64,000 nt of DNA from Arthrobacter livingstonensis (GCF_003219815.1 NZ_QJVD01000018.1:41313-105312); one strand, 5' to 3'. Counted from the first letter of the stretch, positions 17,343 through 26,608 are shown. Notes: a model not told the origin generated them from the letters alone. Numbers and translations: made by a program.

Positions 17343-19571
17343 TTGACCCCAACCCTTGAACCCGCCCTTTTTGACACGGTTCTGGTCGCCAACCGCGGCG
17401 AGATTGCCTGCCGCGTCATCCGCACCCTGAAGACGCTGGGCATCCGGTCCGTAGCCGTCTATTCCGTGGCCGACGCCGGTGCCCGCCATGTGCGCGAGGC
17501 CGACGAAGCGCTGTGCATCGGCCCGGCTGCCGCGAGTGAAAGCTACCTGAACATTGCCGCCATCGTGGCCGCCTGCCGGGAATCCGGCGCACAAGCCGTC
17601 CACCCCGGCTATGGCTTCCTGTCCGAAAACCTGGCGTTTGCCCGGGCGCTGGCGGACGCAGGCATCACGTTCATCGGCCCCAACATCGAGGCGCTGAACG
17701 TCATGGGGGACAAGATCCGCTCCAAAAACCATGTGTCAGCGGCCGGCGTGCCCGTGGTTCCGGGCATCTCCGAGCCAGGGCTCACGGACGCGGACCTGAT
17801 GGCGGCTGCGGAAGGCATCGGCTACCCCCTCCTGATCAAGCCGTCCGCCGGTGGCGGCGGCAAGGGCATGCACGCCGTGTGGGGGCCGGAGGAACTGCCG
17901 GCCACGCTGGCCACGGCCCGGCGCGTGGCGGCCAGCTCCTTTGGCGACGACACCCTGTTCCTGGAACGCCTCGTTTCCACCCCCCGCCACATTGAGGTGC
18001 AGATCCTCGGCGACAATTACGGCAATGTGATCCATCTGGGCGAGCGCGAATGCTCCCTCCAGCGCCGCCACCAAAAGGTCATTGAGGAGGCCCCGTCACC
18101 GCTGCTGGATTCCCTGGACGACGGCGGCGCCACGCGGGCCCGCATCGGAGCGGCCGCGTGCGCCGCGGCCGCCAGCGTGAACTACACGGGCGCCGGCACG
18201 GTGGAGTTCCTGGTCTCCAACGACAACCCCGAGGAATTCTTCTTCATGGAGATGAACACCCGGCTGCAGGTGGAGCACCCCGTCACCGAAATGGTGGTGC
18301 GGGCCAACGGGGAAACCCTTGACCTGGTCGCCTGGCAACTGCGGATCGCGGCGGGGGAGAGGCTCACGGTGGCCCAGGCCGGCGTCGTGCTCGAAGGGCA
18401 TGCGGTAGAGGCCAGGGTGTACTCGGAAAATCCGGCGCAGGGGTTCCTGCCCTCGGTCGGCACCGTGTCCGTGCTGGATGAATCCGTGGCCGCGCGCACC
18501 GGCGTGCGGGTGGACGGCTCGCTCCTGCCGGGCCTGGAAATTTCAGCGAACTACGACCCCATGCTGGCCAAGGTCATTGCCTGGGGTGCGGACCGTTCCG
18601 AGGCGCTGGCCCGGCTGGATGCGGCGCTGCGCGACTATGTGGTGTTGGGTGTGTCCACGAACGTGGAATACCTGCGCCTGCTCATCAACGACGACGACGT
18701 GCAGGCCGGTCGGCTCGACACGAACCTCATTGAGCGCAAGCTTCCCGACATGGCGTTCCGACAGCTGGGGGCTGCCGAGTACGCCGCGGCGGCGCTGTGG
18801 TGGCGCTCCGCGGTCGAGCTCGTCGAAGCCCGCGTCGAGACCCAGGCTCCCTCGGCGGCGGACCAGCGTTCCCTCGGTCGCTTCCCGGCCGACGGCCGCG
18901 GGCGGCCTTACAGCCTCCTTGACGTGAGCTACGGAAACGCTGGCTCCACCGCCTATCCGGTGGTCGGGTCTCCGCCGCCTCCCCGTCCGTGGTCACGCAC
19001 CGACGGGTGGCGGCTTGGCGATTCTGCCCCGTGGCGGGTTGCCTTTGCGGGTCCCGGCCGCACCGATGTGGTGACGGTCAGCGGCACGGAAGGGGCCGGC
19101 GTCGTGCATGTCATGGCGGCCGGCGAAAGCAGCGAACACAGCGCCCGGCTCGTCGATGCGCAGGGCAGCGGGCTGGAGCTGCTCTGGGACGGCGGGTCCC
19201 GACAGTACCGGGTGGCGTTTCAGGGGGGCGCCGTCATCCTGGGCAGCGATGGCTGGACCGTCCAGGTGCCCGTGCTGACCCGCGACGCTGCCACACACCG
19301 CATGCTTTCCGGGATCGAGCATGAGGACGCTGCCGCCAACCCGGACGTGCGCAGCCCCATGCCCGGCACCGTCACCACTGTGAGCGTGGACAGCGGATCG
19401 CGAGTGGAGGCCGGCACCGTGCTGCTGGCTGTCGAGGCCATGAAGATGGAGCACCAGCTCACCGCCGGCGTGGCCGGCACCGTCCACCTCAGCGTCACCG
19501 TTGGCAGCCTGGTCAAGGCAGACCAGATTGTTGCCACCATTCAAGCCTTCGAAGGAGAACCCAATGCCTAA
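17343..19571 (+). CDS. mccA: 3-Methylcrotonyl-CoA carboxylase alpha (biotin) subunit with in-frame repeat insert
   Basis: 742 residues: biotin carboxylase (~11-455; VANRGEIACRVIRT, ATP loop KPSAGGGGKGMHAV, EMNTRLQVEHPVTE), BT-like linker domain (~495-660) and C-terminal biotinyl domain with EAMKMEH (biotinylated Lys ~701). It charges biotin with CO2 for MccB. The TTG at 17343 is the only start consistent with the family N-terminus and lies 8 nt after mccB; the ribosome site is weak. Residues ~510-550 (18869-18989) are encoded by sequence homologous to the palindromic repeat at 39751-39868 and are Gly/Pro/Arg-rich. They look like an in-frame insertion between conserved domains. Confidence 0.88.
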   Translation: MTPTLEPALFDTVLVANRGEIACRVIRTLKTLGIRSVAVYSVADAGARHVREADEALCIGPAAASESYLNIAAIVAACRESGAQAVHPGYGFLSENLAFARALADAGITFIGPNIEALNVMGDKIRSKNHVSAAGVPVVPGISEPGLTDADLMAAAEGIGYPLLIKPSAGGGGKGMHAVWGPEELPATLATARRVAASSFGDDTLFLERLVSTPRHIEVQILGDNYGNVIHLGERECSLQRRHQKVIEEAPSPLLDSLDDGGATRARIGAAACAAAASVNYTGAGTVEFLVSNDNPEEFFFMEMNTRLQVEHPVTEMVVRANGETLDLVAWQLRIAAGERLTVAQAGVVLEGHAVEARVYSENPAQGFLPSVGTVSVLDESVAARTGVRVDGSLLPGLEISANYDPMLAKVIAWGADRSEALARLDAALRDYVVLGVSTNVEYLRLLINDDDVQAGRLDTNLIERKLPDMAFRQLGAAEYAAAALWWRSAVELVEARVETQAPSAADQRSLGRFPADGRGRPYSLLDVSYGNAGSTAYPVVGSPPPPRPWSRTDGWRLGDSAPWRVAFAGPGRTDVVTVSGTEGAGVVHVMAAGESSEHSARLVDAQGSGLELLWDGGSRQYRVAFQGGAVILGSDGWTVQVPVLTRDAATHRMLSGIEHEDAAANPDVRSPMPGTVTTVSVDSGSRVEAGTVLLAVEAMKMEHQLTAGVAGTVHLSVTVGSLVKADQIVATIQAFEGEPNA
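18869..18989 (+). repeat. Half-copy of the palindromic repeat element, inside mccA
   Basis: About 120 bp align over their length with 39751-39868 downstream of proS. The shared blocks include TTCCCTCGG, CGGCCGCGGGCGGCCT (with one change), GCCTCC-TGACG and CTACGGAAAC. The match stops just before the centre of the full element, so this is one arm only. The reading frame stays open across it. Confidence 0.75.
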
Positions 19572-20727
19572 TTTTGACCTCAGCGACGAATACCAGGACC
19601 TCAGCGACACCGTCCGGGACTTCGCCGACAACGTGGTGGCCCCCGTGTCCGCCAAGCACGACGAGGAACACAGCTTCCCCTATGACGTCGTGGCGCAAAT
19701 GGGGGAGATGGGCCTGTTCGGGCTGCCCTTCCCGGAGGAATACGGCGGCATGGGCGGGGACTACTTCGCGCTGGCGCTGGCCCTGGAACAACTGGGCCGA
19801 GTGGACCAGTCAGTGGCCATCACGCTCGAGGCCGGCGTCTCACTGGGCGCCATGCCGGTCCACCGCTTTGGCACCGAGGCCCAAAAGCAGGAGTGGCTGC
19901 CCTCCCTGGCTGCGGGCGAGGCGCTTGCCGGCTTTGGCTTGACCGAGCCCGACGCCGGCTCCGACGCCGGGGGCACCACCACCAAGGCGCGGCTTGAGGG
20001 TGGGGAATGGATCCTCGACGGGCACAAGCAGTTCATCACCAACTCGGGCACGGACATCACGAAGTTTGTGACCATGACGGCGGTGACGGGCACCTCCGAA
20101 CGTGCCAACGGCTCCGTCAAGAAGGAAATCTCCACCATCCTGGTGCCCAACGGAACGCCCGGGTTCACCGTGGAGAAGGCGTACAACAAGGTGGGCTGGA
20201 ACGCCTCCGACACTCACCCACTGACCCTCGTGGACGTGCACGTGCCCGAGGAAAATCTGATCGGCGTCCGGGGCCGGGGCTATGCGAATTTCCTGTCCAT
20301 CCTGGACGAGGGCCGCATCGCCATCGCCGCCCTGGCCACCGGAACTGCGCAGGGCTGCGTGGACGAGGCCGTCCGCTACGCCAAGGACCGCTCGGCCTTT
20401 GGCCACAACATTGGCCACTACCAGGGCATCTCATTCAAGATCGCCCGCATGCAGACCCGCGCCCACACCGCCCGGCTGGCCTACTACGACGCCGCCGCCC
20501 GCATGCTGGCCGGCAAGCCGTTCAAGACCGAGGCGGCCATCGCTAAGATGGTCGCAAGCGAGGCGGCCATGGACAACGCCCGCGACGCCACCCAGGTTTT
20601 TGGCGGCTACGGGTTCATCAACGAGTTCGCCGTGGCCCGCCACTACCGTGATTCGAAGATCCTGGAGATAGGGGAGGGCACCACGGAAGTGCAGCTCATG
20701 CTCATAGCCCGCGAACTCGGCCTGTGA
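19564..20727 (+). CDS. Acyl-CoA dehydrogenase (isovaleryl-CoA dehydrogenase-like)
   Basis: A 387-residue FAD-dependent acyl-CoA dehydrogenase. Signatures are GFGLTEPDAGSDAGG, WILDGHKQFITNSG, DRSAFGHNIGHYQGI, QVFGGYGFINEFAVARHYRD and the C-terminal KILEIGEGTTEVQLMLIARE with the catalytic glutamate region. It corresponds to fadE19 in the mycobacterial leucine cluster, so isovaleryl-CoA to 3-methylcrotonyl-CoA is the likely step; 2-methylbutyryl- or isobutyryl-CoA are possible too. ATG 19564 has GAAGGAGA upstream and overlaps the mccA end by 8 nt. Confidence 0.9.
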   Translation: MPNFDLSDEYQDLSDTVRDFADNVVAPVSAKHDEEHSFPYDVVAQMGEMGLFGLPFPEEYGGMGGDYFALALALEQLGRVDQSVAITLEAGVSLGAMPVHRFGTEAQKQEWLPSLAAGEALAGFGLTEPDAGSDAGGTTTKARLEGGEWILDGHKQFITNSGTDITKFVTMTAVTGTSERANGSVKKEISTILVPNGTPGFTVEKAYNKVGWNASDTHPLTLVDVHVPEENLIGVRGRGYANFLSILDEGRIAIAALATGTAQGCVDEAVRYAKDRSAFGHNIGHYQGISFKIARMQTRAHTARLAYYDAAARMLAGKPFKTEAAIAKMVASEAAMDNARDATQVFGGYGFINEFAVARHYRDSKILEIGEGTTEVQLMLIARELGL

Positions 20728-20782
20728 CTGACGGTGTCGAGCCTGTTGAGACCAGTCCCCAACACAGTGAAAGGTATTAGCG

Positions 20783-21577
20783 ATGATTAACAAAGTGGTT
20801 GCCTCCGCTGCCGCCGCCGTCCACGACATCCACAACGGAGCGTCCATGGCCGTGGGCGGCTTCGGCCTGTGCGGCATCCCGGTGGCACTGATCCAGGCCC
20901 TGCACGACGCCGGCACCACGGAATTGGAGACCATCTCCAATAACTGCGGCGTGGACGACTGGGGCCTGGGCGTCCTGTTGACTGACGGCCGCATCCGCCG
21001 CACCATCTCCTCCTACGTGGGGGAGAACAAGGAGTTTGCCCGCCAGTTCCTGGCCGGGGAGCTCGAAGTCGAACTCACCCCGCAGGGCACCCTGGCGGAG
21101 AAGCTTCGCGCCGGTGGCGCCGGCATCCCCGCCTTCTATACAGCCGCCGGGGTGGGAACCCAGGTCAGCGAGGGCGGACTGCCCCGCAAGTACGACGGCG
21201 CCGGCGGCGTGGCGATTGCCTCCGAACCCAAGGAGGTGCGCACCTTCAACGGCGCCGACTTTGTGCTCGAGGAGTCCCTCACCCCCGACTATGCGTTGGT
21301 TCATGCCTGGAAGGGGGACCGCCACGGCAACCTGGTCTTCCATGCCACGGCCATGAACTTCAACCCACTGTGCGCCATGGCAGGGAAGACCACCATCGCC
21401 GAAGTGGAGGAACTGGTGGAACCCGGCGAGCTCGACCCCGAGCACGTCCACGTGCCGGGCATCTTTGTCCAGCGCGTGGTCCACGTCCCGGCCGGCAGCC
21501 CGGGCAGCGAAAAGCGCATCGAAAAGCGAACCGTCTCCGACCCGGTCGTCGCGCCTGTCGAAACGAAGGAGGCCTGA
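20783..21577 (+). CDS. scoA: 3-Oxoacid CoA-transferase subunit A
   Basis: 264 residues; family I CoA-transferase alpha subunit. It opens with the CoA-binding glycine loop ([16 protein letters not shown]) and carries [16 protein letters not shown] and the [17 protein letters not shown] loop. With ScoB it moves CoA from succinyl-CoA to acetoacetate, the end product of leucine degradation in this operon. AAAGG precedes the ATG. The C-terminal ~30 residues extend beyond the usual subunit. ScoB starts 3 nt after the stop. Confidence 0.92.
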   Translation: MINKVVASAAAAVHDIHNGASMAVGGFGLCGIPVALIQALHDAGTTELETISNNCGVDDWGLGVLLTDGRIRRTISSYVGENKEFARQFLAGELEVELTPQGTLAEKLRAGGAGIPAFYTAAGVGTQVSEGGLPRKYDGAGGVAIASEPKEVRTFNGADFVLEESLTPDYALVHAWKGDRHGNLVFHATAMNFNPLCAMAGKTTIAEVEELVEPGELDPEHVHVPGIFVQRVVHVPAGSPGSEKRIEKRTVSDPVVAPVETKEA

Positions 21578-21579
21578 CC

Positions 21580-22233
21580 ATGGCACTGACACGCAACGAA
21601 CTTGCCGCCCGGGTGGCGCGGGAACTGCACAACGGGCAGTACGTGAACCTCGGCATCGGTATGCCCACCTTGATTCCGAACTTCATCCCGGCGGGGGTGG
21701 AGGTGGTGCTGCATTCGGAAAACGGAATTCTCGGCACCGGCCCGTACCCGCTGGATGCCGACGTCGATCCCGATTTGATCAACGCCGGCAAGGAAACCGT
21801 CACGGTCAACAAGGGGGCGGCTTTCTTTGATTCGGCGCTGTCCTTCGGCATGGTCCGCGGCGGCCATGTGGATGTGGCCGTGCTCGGTGCCATGCAGGTG
21901 GCCCAAAACGGCGACCTCGCCAACTGGATGATCCCGGGCAAAATGGTCAAGGGCATGGGTGGCGCGATGGATCTGGTGTTTGGCGCCAAGAAGCTGATCA
22001 TCATGATGGAGCACACCGACAAGGCGGGGAACCCGAAAATCCTCGAAAGCTGTACGCTGCCGCTGACGGGCAAGGGCTGCGTGGACCTGATCGTGACCGA
22101 TCGTGCAGTCATTGAAGTGACGCCGGACGGGCTCGTCCTGAAGGAACTGGCACCGGGGGTGACAGTGGCGGAAATAGTCGCCGCCACCGGTGCACCGCTG
22201 AACCTTGAGATGCATGATTTGGACACTGTATGA
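21580..22233 (+). CDS. scoB: 3-Oxoacid CoA-transferase subunit B
   Basis: 217 residues; family I CoA-transferase beta subunit. It has [17 protein letters not shown] and the catalytic-glutamate motif SENG in [14 protein letters not shown], which forms the glutamyl-CoA intermediate. [21 protein letters not shown] is typical of the C-terminal half. ATG 21580 has AAGGAGG about 7 nt upstream, inside the end of scoA. Its last 4 nt overlap the MaoC start (ATGA). Confidence 0.93.
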   Translation: MALTRNELAARVARELHNGQYVNLGIGMPTLIPNFIPAGVEVVLHSENGILGTGPYPLDADVDPDLINAGKETVTVNKGAAFFDSALSFGMVRGGHVDVAVLGAMQVAQNGDLANWMIPGKMVKGMGGAMDLVFGAKKLIIMMEHTDKAGNPKILESCTLPLTGKGCVDLIVTDRAVIEVTPDGLVLKELAPGVTVAEIVAATGAPLNLEMHDLDTV

Positions 22234-22712
22234 GCGCGGAGGAACGGGTGGTCACGCAGAGGGGACTGTACTACGAAGAGCTGGGGACCGGCGTCGTGTA
22301 TCAACACCGGCCCGGGCGCACCATGACGGAGACGGACAACGTCCTGTTCACCACCATGACCATGAACACCCAGGCCCTGCACCTCGACGCCGCATGGAGC
22401 GCCACGCAGCCGTTTGGCCAACGGCTCATGAACTCCATGTTCACGCTGTCCACCATGGTGGGGCAGTCGGTGGCGCAGCTGACCCAGGGCACCATCGTGG
22501 CGCAGCTGGGAATGACGGACATCTCCTTCCCGCACCCCCTGTTCCACGGGGACACGCTCTACACGGAGACGGTCGTGACGGAAAAGCGGCTCTCATCATC
22601 CCGGCCGGGCCAAGGCATTGTCACCATGGTCCACACGGGCCGCAACCAGGACGGCACCGTGGTGGGCAAGGCCAGCCGCACCGCCCTGTTCTGGCTCACG
22701 CCAACCAAATGA
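22230..22712 (+). CDS. MaoC-like (R)-enoyl-CoA hydratase
   Basis: 160 residues with a hot-dog fold and the MaoC hydratase signature: [23 protein letters not shown] (D at the catalytic position, H in HLD), then [17 protein letters not shown]. It corresponds to mycobacterial Rv2499c. In M. tuberculosis the Rv2499c/Rv2498c pair has been assigned to hydration and cleavage of branched C5/C6 acyl-CoAs in leucine and itaconate breakdown. The same role, hydration of 3-methylglutaconyl- or mesaconyl/itaconyl-type CoA, is likely here. It overlaps scoB by 4 nt. Confidence 0.87.
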   Translation: MSAEERVVTQRGLYYEELGTGVVYQHRPGRTMTETDNVLFTTMTMNTQALHLDAAWSATQPFGQRLMNSMFTLSTMVGQSVAQLTQGTIVAQLGMTDISFPHPLFHGDTLYTETVVTEKRLSSSRPGQGIVTMVHTGRNQDGTVVGKASRTALFWLTPTK

Positions 22713-22765
22713 GGTCCCGGCACCACGAACCCGACGCCACGAATACGGCACCCAAGGAGCGCACC

Positions 22766-23605
22766 ATGAACGTCCCGAACAAAACCTTCGCCATGGGTCC
22801 CACGCTCCTGTTTACCCCGGCCGACCGCCCCGACAGGTACCCCAAGGCCGCGAAGCGTTCCGACGCCGTCATCCTCGACCTGGAGGACGCCGTGGCGCCG
22901 GAGGCCAAGGCCCGGGCCCGCGGGCACCTCGTGGAAAACCCGCTGGAGACGGCCACCACCCTGGTGCGGATCAACGCCCTGGGTACCCCGGAAAGCGAAT
23001 TGGACCTGGCGGCCCTGGCCCGGACCGGGTACCGCACCATCATGGTCGCCAAGGCCGAGGATCCGGGTGCGATTGCGGCGCTCGCCGGCTACAGGGTGGT
23101 GGCCCTGTGCGAAACCGCGGCGGGCATTCTGGCTGCCCCCGCGCTGGCGAGGGTGGCCAACGTCGTCGCACTGATGTGGGGTGCCGAGGACCTGGTGGCT
23201 TCCCTGGGCGGCACCTCCAGCCGCTTTGACAGCAGCAGCCCCCGGGCGGGCACCTACCGAGATGTGGCGCGCCATGCACGCTCGCAGCTGCTGCTCGCCG
23301 CCGGGGCCGCCGGAAAGGTGGCCGTCGACTCCATTTATGCCGACATCGCGGACCTCGCCGGACTCTCCGCCGAAGCGGACGACGCCGTGGCCAGCGGCTT
23401 TGCTGCCAAGGCCTGCATCCACCCCAGCCAGGTGCAGGTCATCCGTGACGCCTACCGGCCCACGAAGGCGGACGTTGCCGCCGCCCGCGAACTGTTGGCC
23501 GCCGCCGACGCTGCAGGCACGGGGGTTTTTGCGTACAAGGGGCAAATGGTGGACGGTCCCATCCTGAAGCACGCACTGGAAACGCTGCGCCGCGCGGCCC
23601 CCTGA
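22766..23605 (+). CDS. citE: CitE-like beta-hydroxyacyl-CoA lyase
   Basis: A 279-residue TIM-barrel lyase of the CitE/HpcH family: FTPADRPDRYPKA, the metal-binding acidic motif LDLEDAVAPEAK, CETAAGI, WGAEDLVASLGG and KACIHPSQV. No citrate-lyase alpha or gamma genes are present, so it is a stand-alone CitE-like enzyme. Its place in the cluster matches Rv2498c, reported as a lyase for (R)-3-hydroxy-3-methylglutaryl-CoA and (S)-citramalyl-CoA. That would end leucine breakdown as acetyl-CoA plus acetoacetate. CAAGGAG lies ~7 nt before the ATG. Last gene of the operon. Confidence 0.87.
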   Translation: MNVPNKTFAMGPTLLFTPADRPDRYPKAAKRSDAVILDLEDAVAPEAKARARGHLVENPLETATTLVRINALGTPESELDLAALARTGYRTIMVAKAEDPGAIAALAGYRVVALCETAAGILAAPALARVANVVALMWGAEDLVASLGGTSSRFDSSSPRAGTYRDVARHARSQLLLAAGAAGKVAVDSIYADIADLAGLSAEADDAVASGFAAKACIHPSQVQVIRDAYRPTKADVAAARELLAAADAAGTGVFAYKGQMVDGPILKHALETLRRAAP

Positions 23606-23611
23606 CCCGAT

Positions 23612-23799
23612 CGACGCTGTATCACCGTTGGTAGGTTTTCGGGCGACGCCGTATCACCTTTGGCGCCTAAATGCGGAACGCCCTCCCGTCTGAAGGGAGG
23701 GCGTTCGGTCCGATTGTCACACCAGTGTTACGGCGTTCATCAATCCCGTGCCAAAGGTGATACGGCGATTCAGAAAACGGCACCAAAGGTGATACGGCG
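23612..23799. repeat. Four copies of CGCCGTATCACCTTTGG, two per orientation
   Basis: Forward copies lie at 23612-23631 (diverged: CGACGCTGTATCACCGTTGG) and 23644-23664. Exact reverse-complement copies lie at 23751-23767 and 23783-23799. The pairs flank the citE terminator, so the whole region can fold back on itself. A partial TTACGGCG lies at 23729-23736. Confidence 0.8.
23676..23706. terminator. Hairpin terminator after citE
   Basis: A perfect 12-bp inverted repeat (23676-23687 with 23695-23706, 7-nt loop), 70 bp after the citE stop. It has no clear T tract, so it may act together with the flanking inverted repeats. Confidence 0.7.
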
Positions 23800-23842
23800 T
23801 TGGGTGGGGCGTGCGGGAATCAAAAGTACGACAGCGGGTGGA

Positions 23843-23892
23843 TGGGCCCACAAGAGCGAGGGACCCGATGCGAGCTTGCGGGCATGGGGAGC
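23843..23892 (+). repeat. 50-bp interspersed repeat, copy A (dxr leader)
   Basis: An ungapped 50-mer matching copies B (39975-40024) and C (60928-60977); A and B differ at about seven positions. It ends 20 bp before the dxr start codon, so it lies in the dxr promoter or leader. The core GCGAGGGACCCG and GCTTGCG blocks are shared by all copies. Confidence 0.85.
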
Positions 23893-23912
23893 GCTTGGGG
23901 AATACTGGAAGC

Positions 23913-25127
23913 ATGCAACAGCGAAAAGTGATCATCCTGGGTTCCACCGGTTCCGTCGGCACCCAGGCCGTGGACGTCGTCGAACGGGCCACCCTGCCGG
24001 ACGGGACGCGGCGGTTCACCGTCACCGCACTTAGTGCGGGGGGCGGCAACCTTGAACTGCTGGCGGAGCAGGCCGTCCTGACCCGTGCCGGGGCCGTGGG
24101 CACTGCCGCGGACGACGCCGGGCACCTCCGTTCGCTGATCGCCTCCCGTGCCGCTGCGGCAGGGGACCCCGGATACATGCCGGAGATCGTGGCCGGCCCC
24201 GATGCCTCCACCGCCATCGCCACGTGGGCGGCGGGGACGGAGAATGCGGCCAACGTGGTGCTTAACGCCATCACCGGGTCCATCGGGCTGGCACCGACTC
24301 TGGCCGTCCTGGGCACCACGGCCATCCTGGCCCTGGCCAACAAGGAGTCGCTGATTGTGGGCGGCCAGCTGGTCAAGGACGCGGCCTCTCCCGGGCAGCT
24401 GGTGCCGGTCGATTCCGAGCACTCCGCGCTTGCCCAGGCCCTGCGCGCAGGCTCGCCCGGTGAGGTGGAAAAGTTGATTGTCACCGCTTCCGGCGGGCCG
24501 TTCCGCGGACGGACCCGGGCCGAACTGGGCGGTGTCACCCCCGCCCAGGCGCTCAAACACCCGACCTGGGACATGGGCCCCATGGTTACCACCAATTCCG
24601 CGACCCTGGTGAACAAGGGCCTGGAAGTCATCGAGGCGCACCTGCTCTTCGACGTGCCGCTGGACCGCATTGAGGCGGTGGTGCACCCGCAGTCCGTGGT
24701 CCATTCCATGGTGCAGTTCACCGATGGTTCAACGCTGGCCCAGTGCTCGCCGCCGGACATGCGCCTGCCCATCGCCCTGGGGCTCGGCTGGCCCGAACGC
24801 GTCCCCGGTGCGGTGCAGGCGTGCGACTGGACGAAGGCTGCCACCTGGACGTTCGAACCGCTGGACAACGCCGCGTTTCCCGCCGTCGAGCTTGCCAAGG
24901 AAGCCGCCCGGCGGGGGAGCACCTGCCCGGCCGTATACAATGCGGCGAACGAGGAGGCCGTGCACGCGTTCCATGCGGGGCGCATCGGCTTCCTGGACAT
25001 TGTGGACACCATTGCGGAAGTTCTCAGGGAACACACACCGGATTCGGAGCTGACGCTAGAGTCGGTGCTGGAAGCTGAAGTGTGGGCCCGGCGGCGCGGC
25101 AACGAGCTGTTGGCCGGCAAGGCCTGA
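23913..25127 (+). CDS. dxr: 1-Deoxy-D-xylulose 5-phosphate reductoisomerase
   Basis: 404 residues. It converts DXP to 2-C-methyl-erythritol 4-phosphate with NADPH, the first committed step of non-mevalonate isoprenoid synthesis. The N-terminal Rossmann motif is [29 protein letters not shown] and VPVDSEHSA hold substrate and metal ligands. The flexible loop, [21 protein letters not shown] and [12 protein letters not shown] complete the enzyme. ATG 23913 gives the standard N-terminus; the leader holds repeat copy A, and only a weak TGGAAG site precedes the ATG. RseP follows, as in many actinobacteria, and ispG lies 4.7 kb on. Confidence 0.95.
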   Translation: MQQRKVIILGSTGSVGTQAVDVVERATLPDGTRRFTVTALSAGGGNLELLAEQAVLTRAGAVGTAADDAGHLRSLIASRAAAAGDPGYMPEIVAGPDASTAIATWAAGTENAANVVLNAITGSIGLAPTLAVLGTTAILALANKESLIVGGQLVKDAASPGQLVPVDSEHSALAQALRAGSPGEVEKLIVTASGGPFRGRTRAELGGVTPAQALKHPTWDMGPMVTTNSATLVNKGLEVIEAHLLFDVPLDRIEAVVHPQSVVHSMVQFTDGSTLAQCSPPDMRLPIALGLGWPERVPGAVQACDWTKAATWTFEPLDNAAFPAVELAKEAARRGSTCPAVYNAANEEAVHAFHAGRIGFLDIVDTIAEVLREHTPDSELTLESVLEAEVWARRRGNELLAGKA

Positions 25128-25187
25128 ACGGCTTGGCCGCAGCAGGGTTTGTGATGTGCCGGAAAACTTGTAGCTAGAAAGTTCATT

Positions 25188-26516
25188 GTGACTGTATTGC
25201 TTTTCATTAGCGGCGTGCTATTCGTCGCAATCGGCGTGGTGGTTTCCATTGCGCTGCACGAGGTGGGCCACCTGCTGCCCGCCAAGCTCTTCAACGTCCG
25301 CGTGAGCCGGTACATGATCGGCTTCGGTCCCACCATCTGGTCCCGGAAAAAGGGCGAAACCGAATATGGTTTCAAGGCCATCCCTGCCGGCGGCTACGTC
25401 GCCATGATCGGGATGTACCCGCCCAACCCGGTGGACGGCAGCGTCCGGCCCTCCAGTACCGGCATGTTCCAGACGCTGGCCACCGAGGCCCGCAGCCTGG
25501 CCCACGAGGACGTGCGGCCCGAGGACTCCAACCGCGTGTTCTATAGGCTGCCGGTCTGGAAGAAGATCATCATCATGCTGGGCGGGCCCGCCATGAACCT
25601 GCTGATCGGCATTGTTCTCACGGGTGTGCTGCTCATGGGGTTTGGCTCGGCCCAGGCCACCACCACGCTTTCACAGGTCAGCGCCTGCCAGGTGGCGTAT
25701 GGGCAGCCCGAGCCCGCGGACCATTCCACCTGCACCAAGACGCCGGCCGCTGCTGCTGGGCTGCTGCCCGGCGACGTCATCAAGACCTTTGACGGCAGGG
25801 CCGTTACCAACTGGACCACCCTGACCGAGTGGATCAGGGCCTCCGCCGGCAAGTCCGTGCAAATGAGCTACCAGCGCGGCGGCGAGACCATCACCACCGC
25901 CATCACCCCGGTCCTGACCGCGCGGCCGGTGGTGGATGCCAACGGCAACGCCAAAGTTGACGCCGACGGCAAGCCGGAAACCGTGTCTGCCGGTTTTATT
26001 GGCATGGGCCCCACCTCCGCCCTGGTGCCCGAATCAGCTGCTGCGGTGCTGCCCGCCGTGGGTAACAACATCGCCCAGATCGGCGGCGTGGTCTTCCACC
26101 TTCCGCAAAAGCTGGTGGGCGTGGCCCAGGCCGCGTTCAGCTCGCAACCCCGTGATCCCAACGGCCCCATCTCCGTGGTGGGTGTGGGCCGGGTGGCTGG
26201 CGAGGTCGCCTCCATGGAACAGGTGCCGCTGAGCTCCCGCATCGCCACGCTGATCGGCCTGATGGCCGGCGTGAACCTGGCCTTGTTCGTCTTCAACCTG
26301 ATCCCGCTGCTGCCGCTCGACGGCGGACACGTCCTGGGCGCGCTGTATGAAGGTGCCCGCCGGACCGTTGCCAAGCTGTTCAAGAAGAAGGATCCCGGGG
26401 CATTCGACATCGCCAAAATGTTGCCGGTGACCTATGTGGCCGCATCGCTGCTGATGGTCATGGGGGCACTGCTGATCTACGCGGACATCGTCAAGCCCGT
26501 CAACCTGTTTGGTTAG
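25188..26516 (+). CDS. rseP: Site-2 intramembrane metalloprotease (RseP/Rip1)
   Basis: 442 residues; M50-family zinc protease that cuts transmembrane segments, typically anti-sigma factors. The zinc motif HEVGH is at residues 24-28 in the first membrane helix. The second metal-ligand motif LDGGH starts at ~377, with D378. A PDZ-like periplasmic region lies between them (~190-300). Four membrane segments are predicted. The GTG at 25188 places HExxH where the family has it. It is next to dxr, a common actinobacterial arrangement. A 13-bp inverted repeat terminates it against lldD. Confidence 0.92.
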   Translation: MTVLLFISGVLFVAIGVVVSIALHEVGHLLPAKLFNVRVSRYMIGFGPTIWSRKKGETEYGFKAIPAGGYVAMIGMYPPNPVDGSVRPSSTGMFQTLATEARSLAHEDVRPEDSNRVFYRLPVWKKIIIMLGGPAMNLLIGIVLTGVLLMGFGSAQATTTLSQVSACQVAYGQPEPADHSTCTKTPAAAAGLLPGDVIKTFDGRAVTNWTTLTEWIRASAGKSVQMSYQRGGETITTAITPVLTARPVVDANGNAKVDADGKPETVSAGFIGMGPTSALVPESAAAVLPAVGNNIAQIGGVVFHLPQKLVGVAQAAFSSQPRDPNGPISVVGVGRVAGEVASMEQVPLSSRIATLIGLMAGVNLALFVFNLIPLLPLDGGHVLGALYEGARRTVAKLFKKKDPGAFDIAKMLPVTYVAASLLMVMGALLIYADIVKPVNLFG

Positions 26517-26552
26517 CGCTCTTCGTTCAGGGGCAGATGGCCACCAGGCAAA

Positions 26553-26608
26553 GCGTTGAGAGGGCGGATGTCCCAGGGGCGCCCCGGGGATAATGGCCCT
26601 CTCAACGC
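26553..26608. terminator. Bidirectional terminator between rseP and lldD
   Basis: A perfect 13-bp inverted repeat (26553-26565 with 26596-26608) encloses a second GC-rich stem. The genes on either side converge, so the structure probably stops both transcripts. Confidence 0.75.

Larger units (their letters stand above)
23606..23912. other. Repeat-rich gap between citE and dxr
   Basis: About 307 bp with no gene. It holds the citE terminator hairpin, four copies of a 17-bp motif in inverted orientation either side of that hairpin, and a 50-bp copy of the interspersed repeat that abuts the dxr leader. Each is listed separately. Confidence 0.85.

Noticed and set aside
23606-23800. CRISPR-like array from the repeated 17-mers
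   Set aside because: Repeats are too short, unevenly spaced and in both orientations; no cas genes are present.
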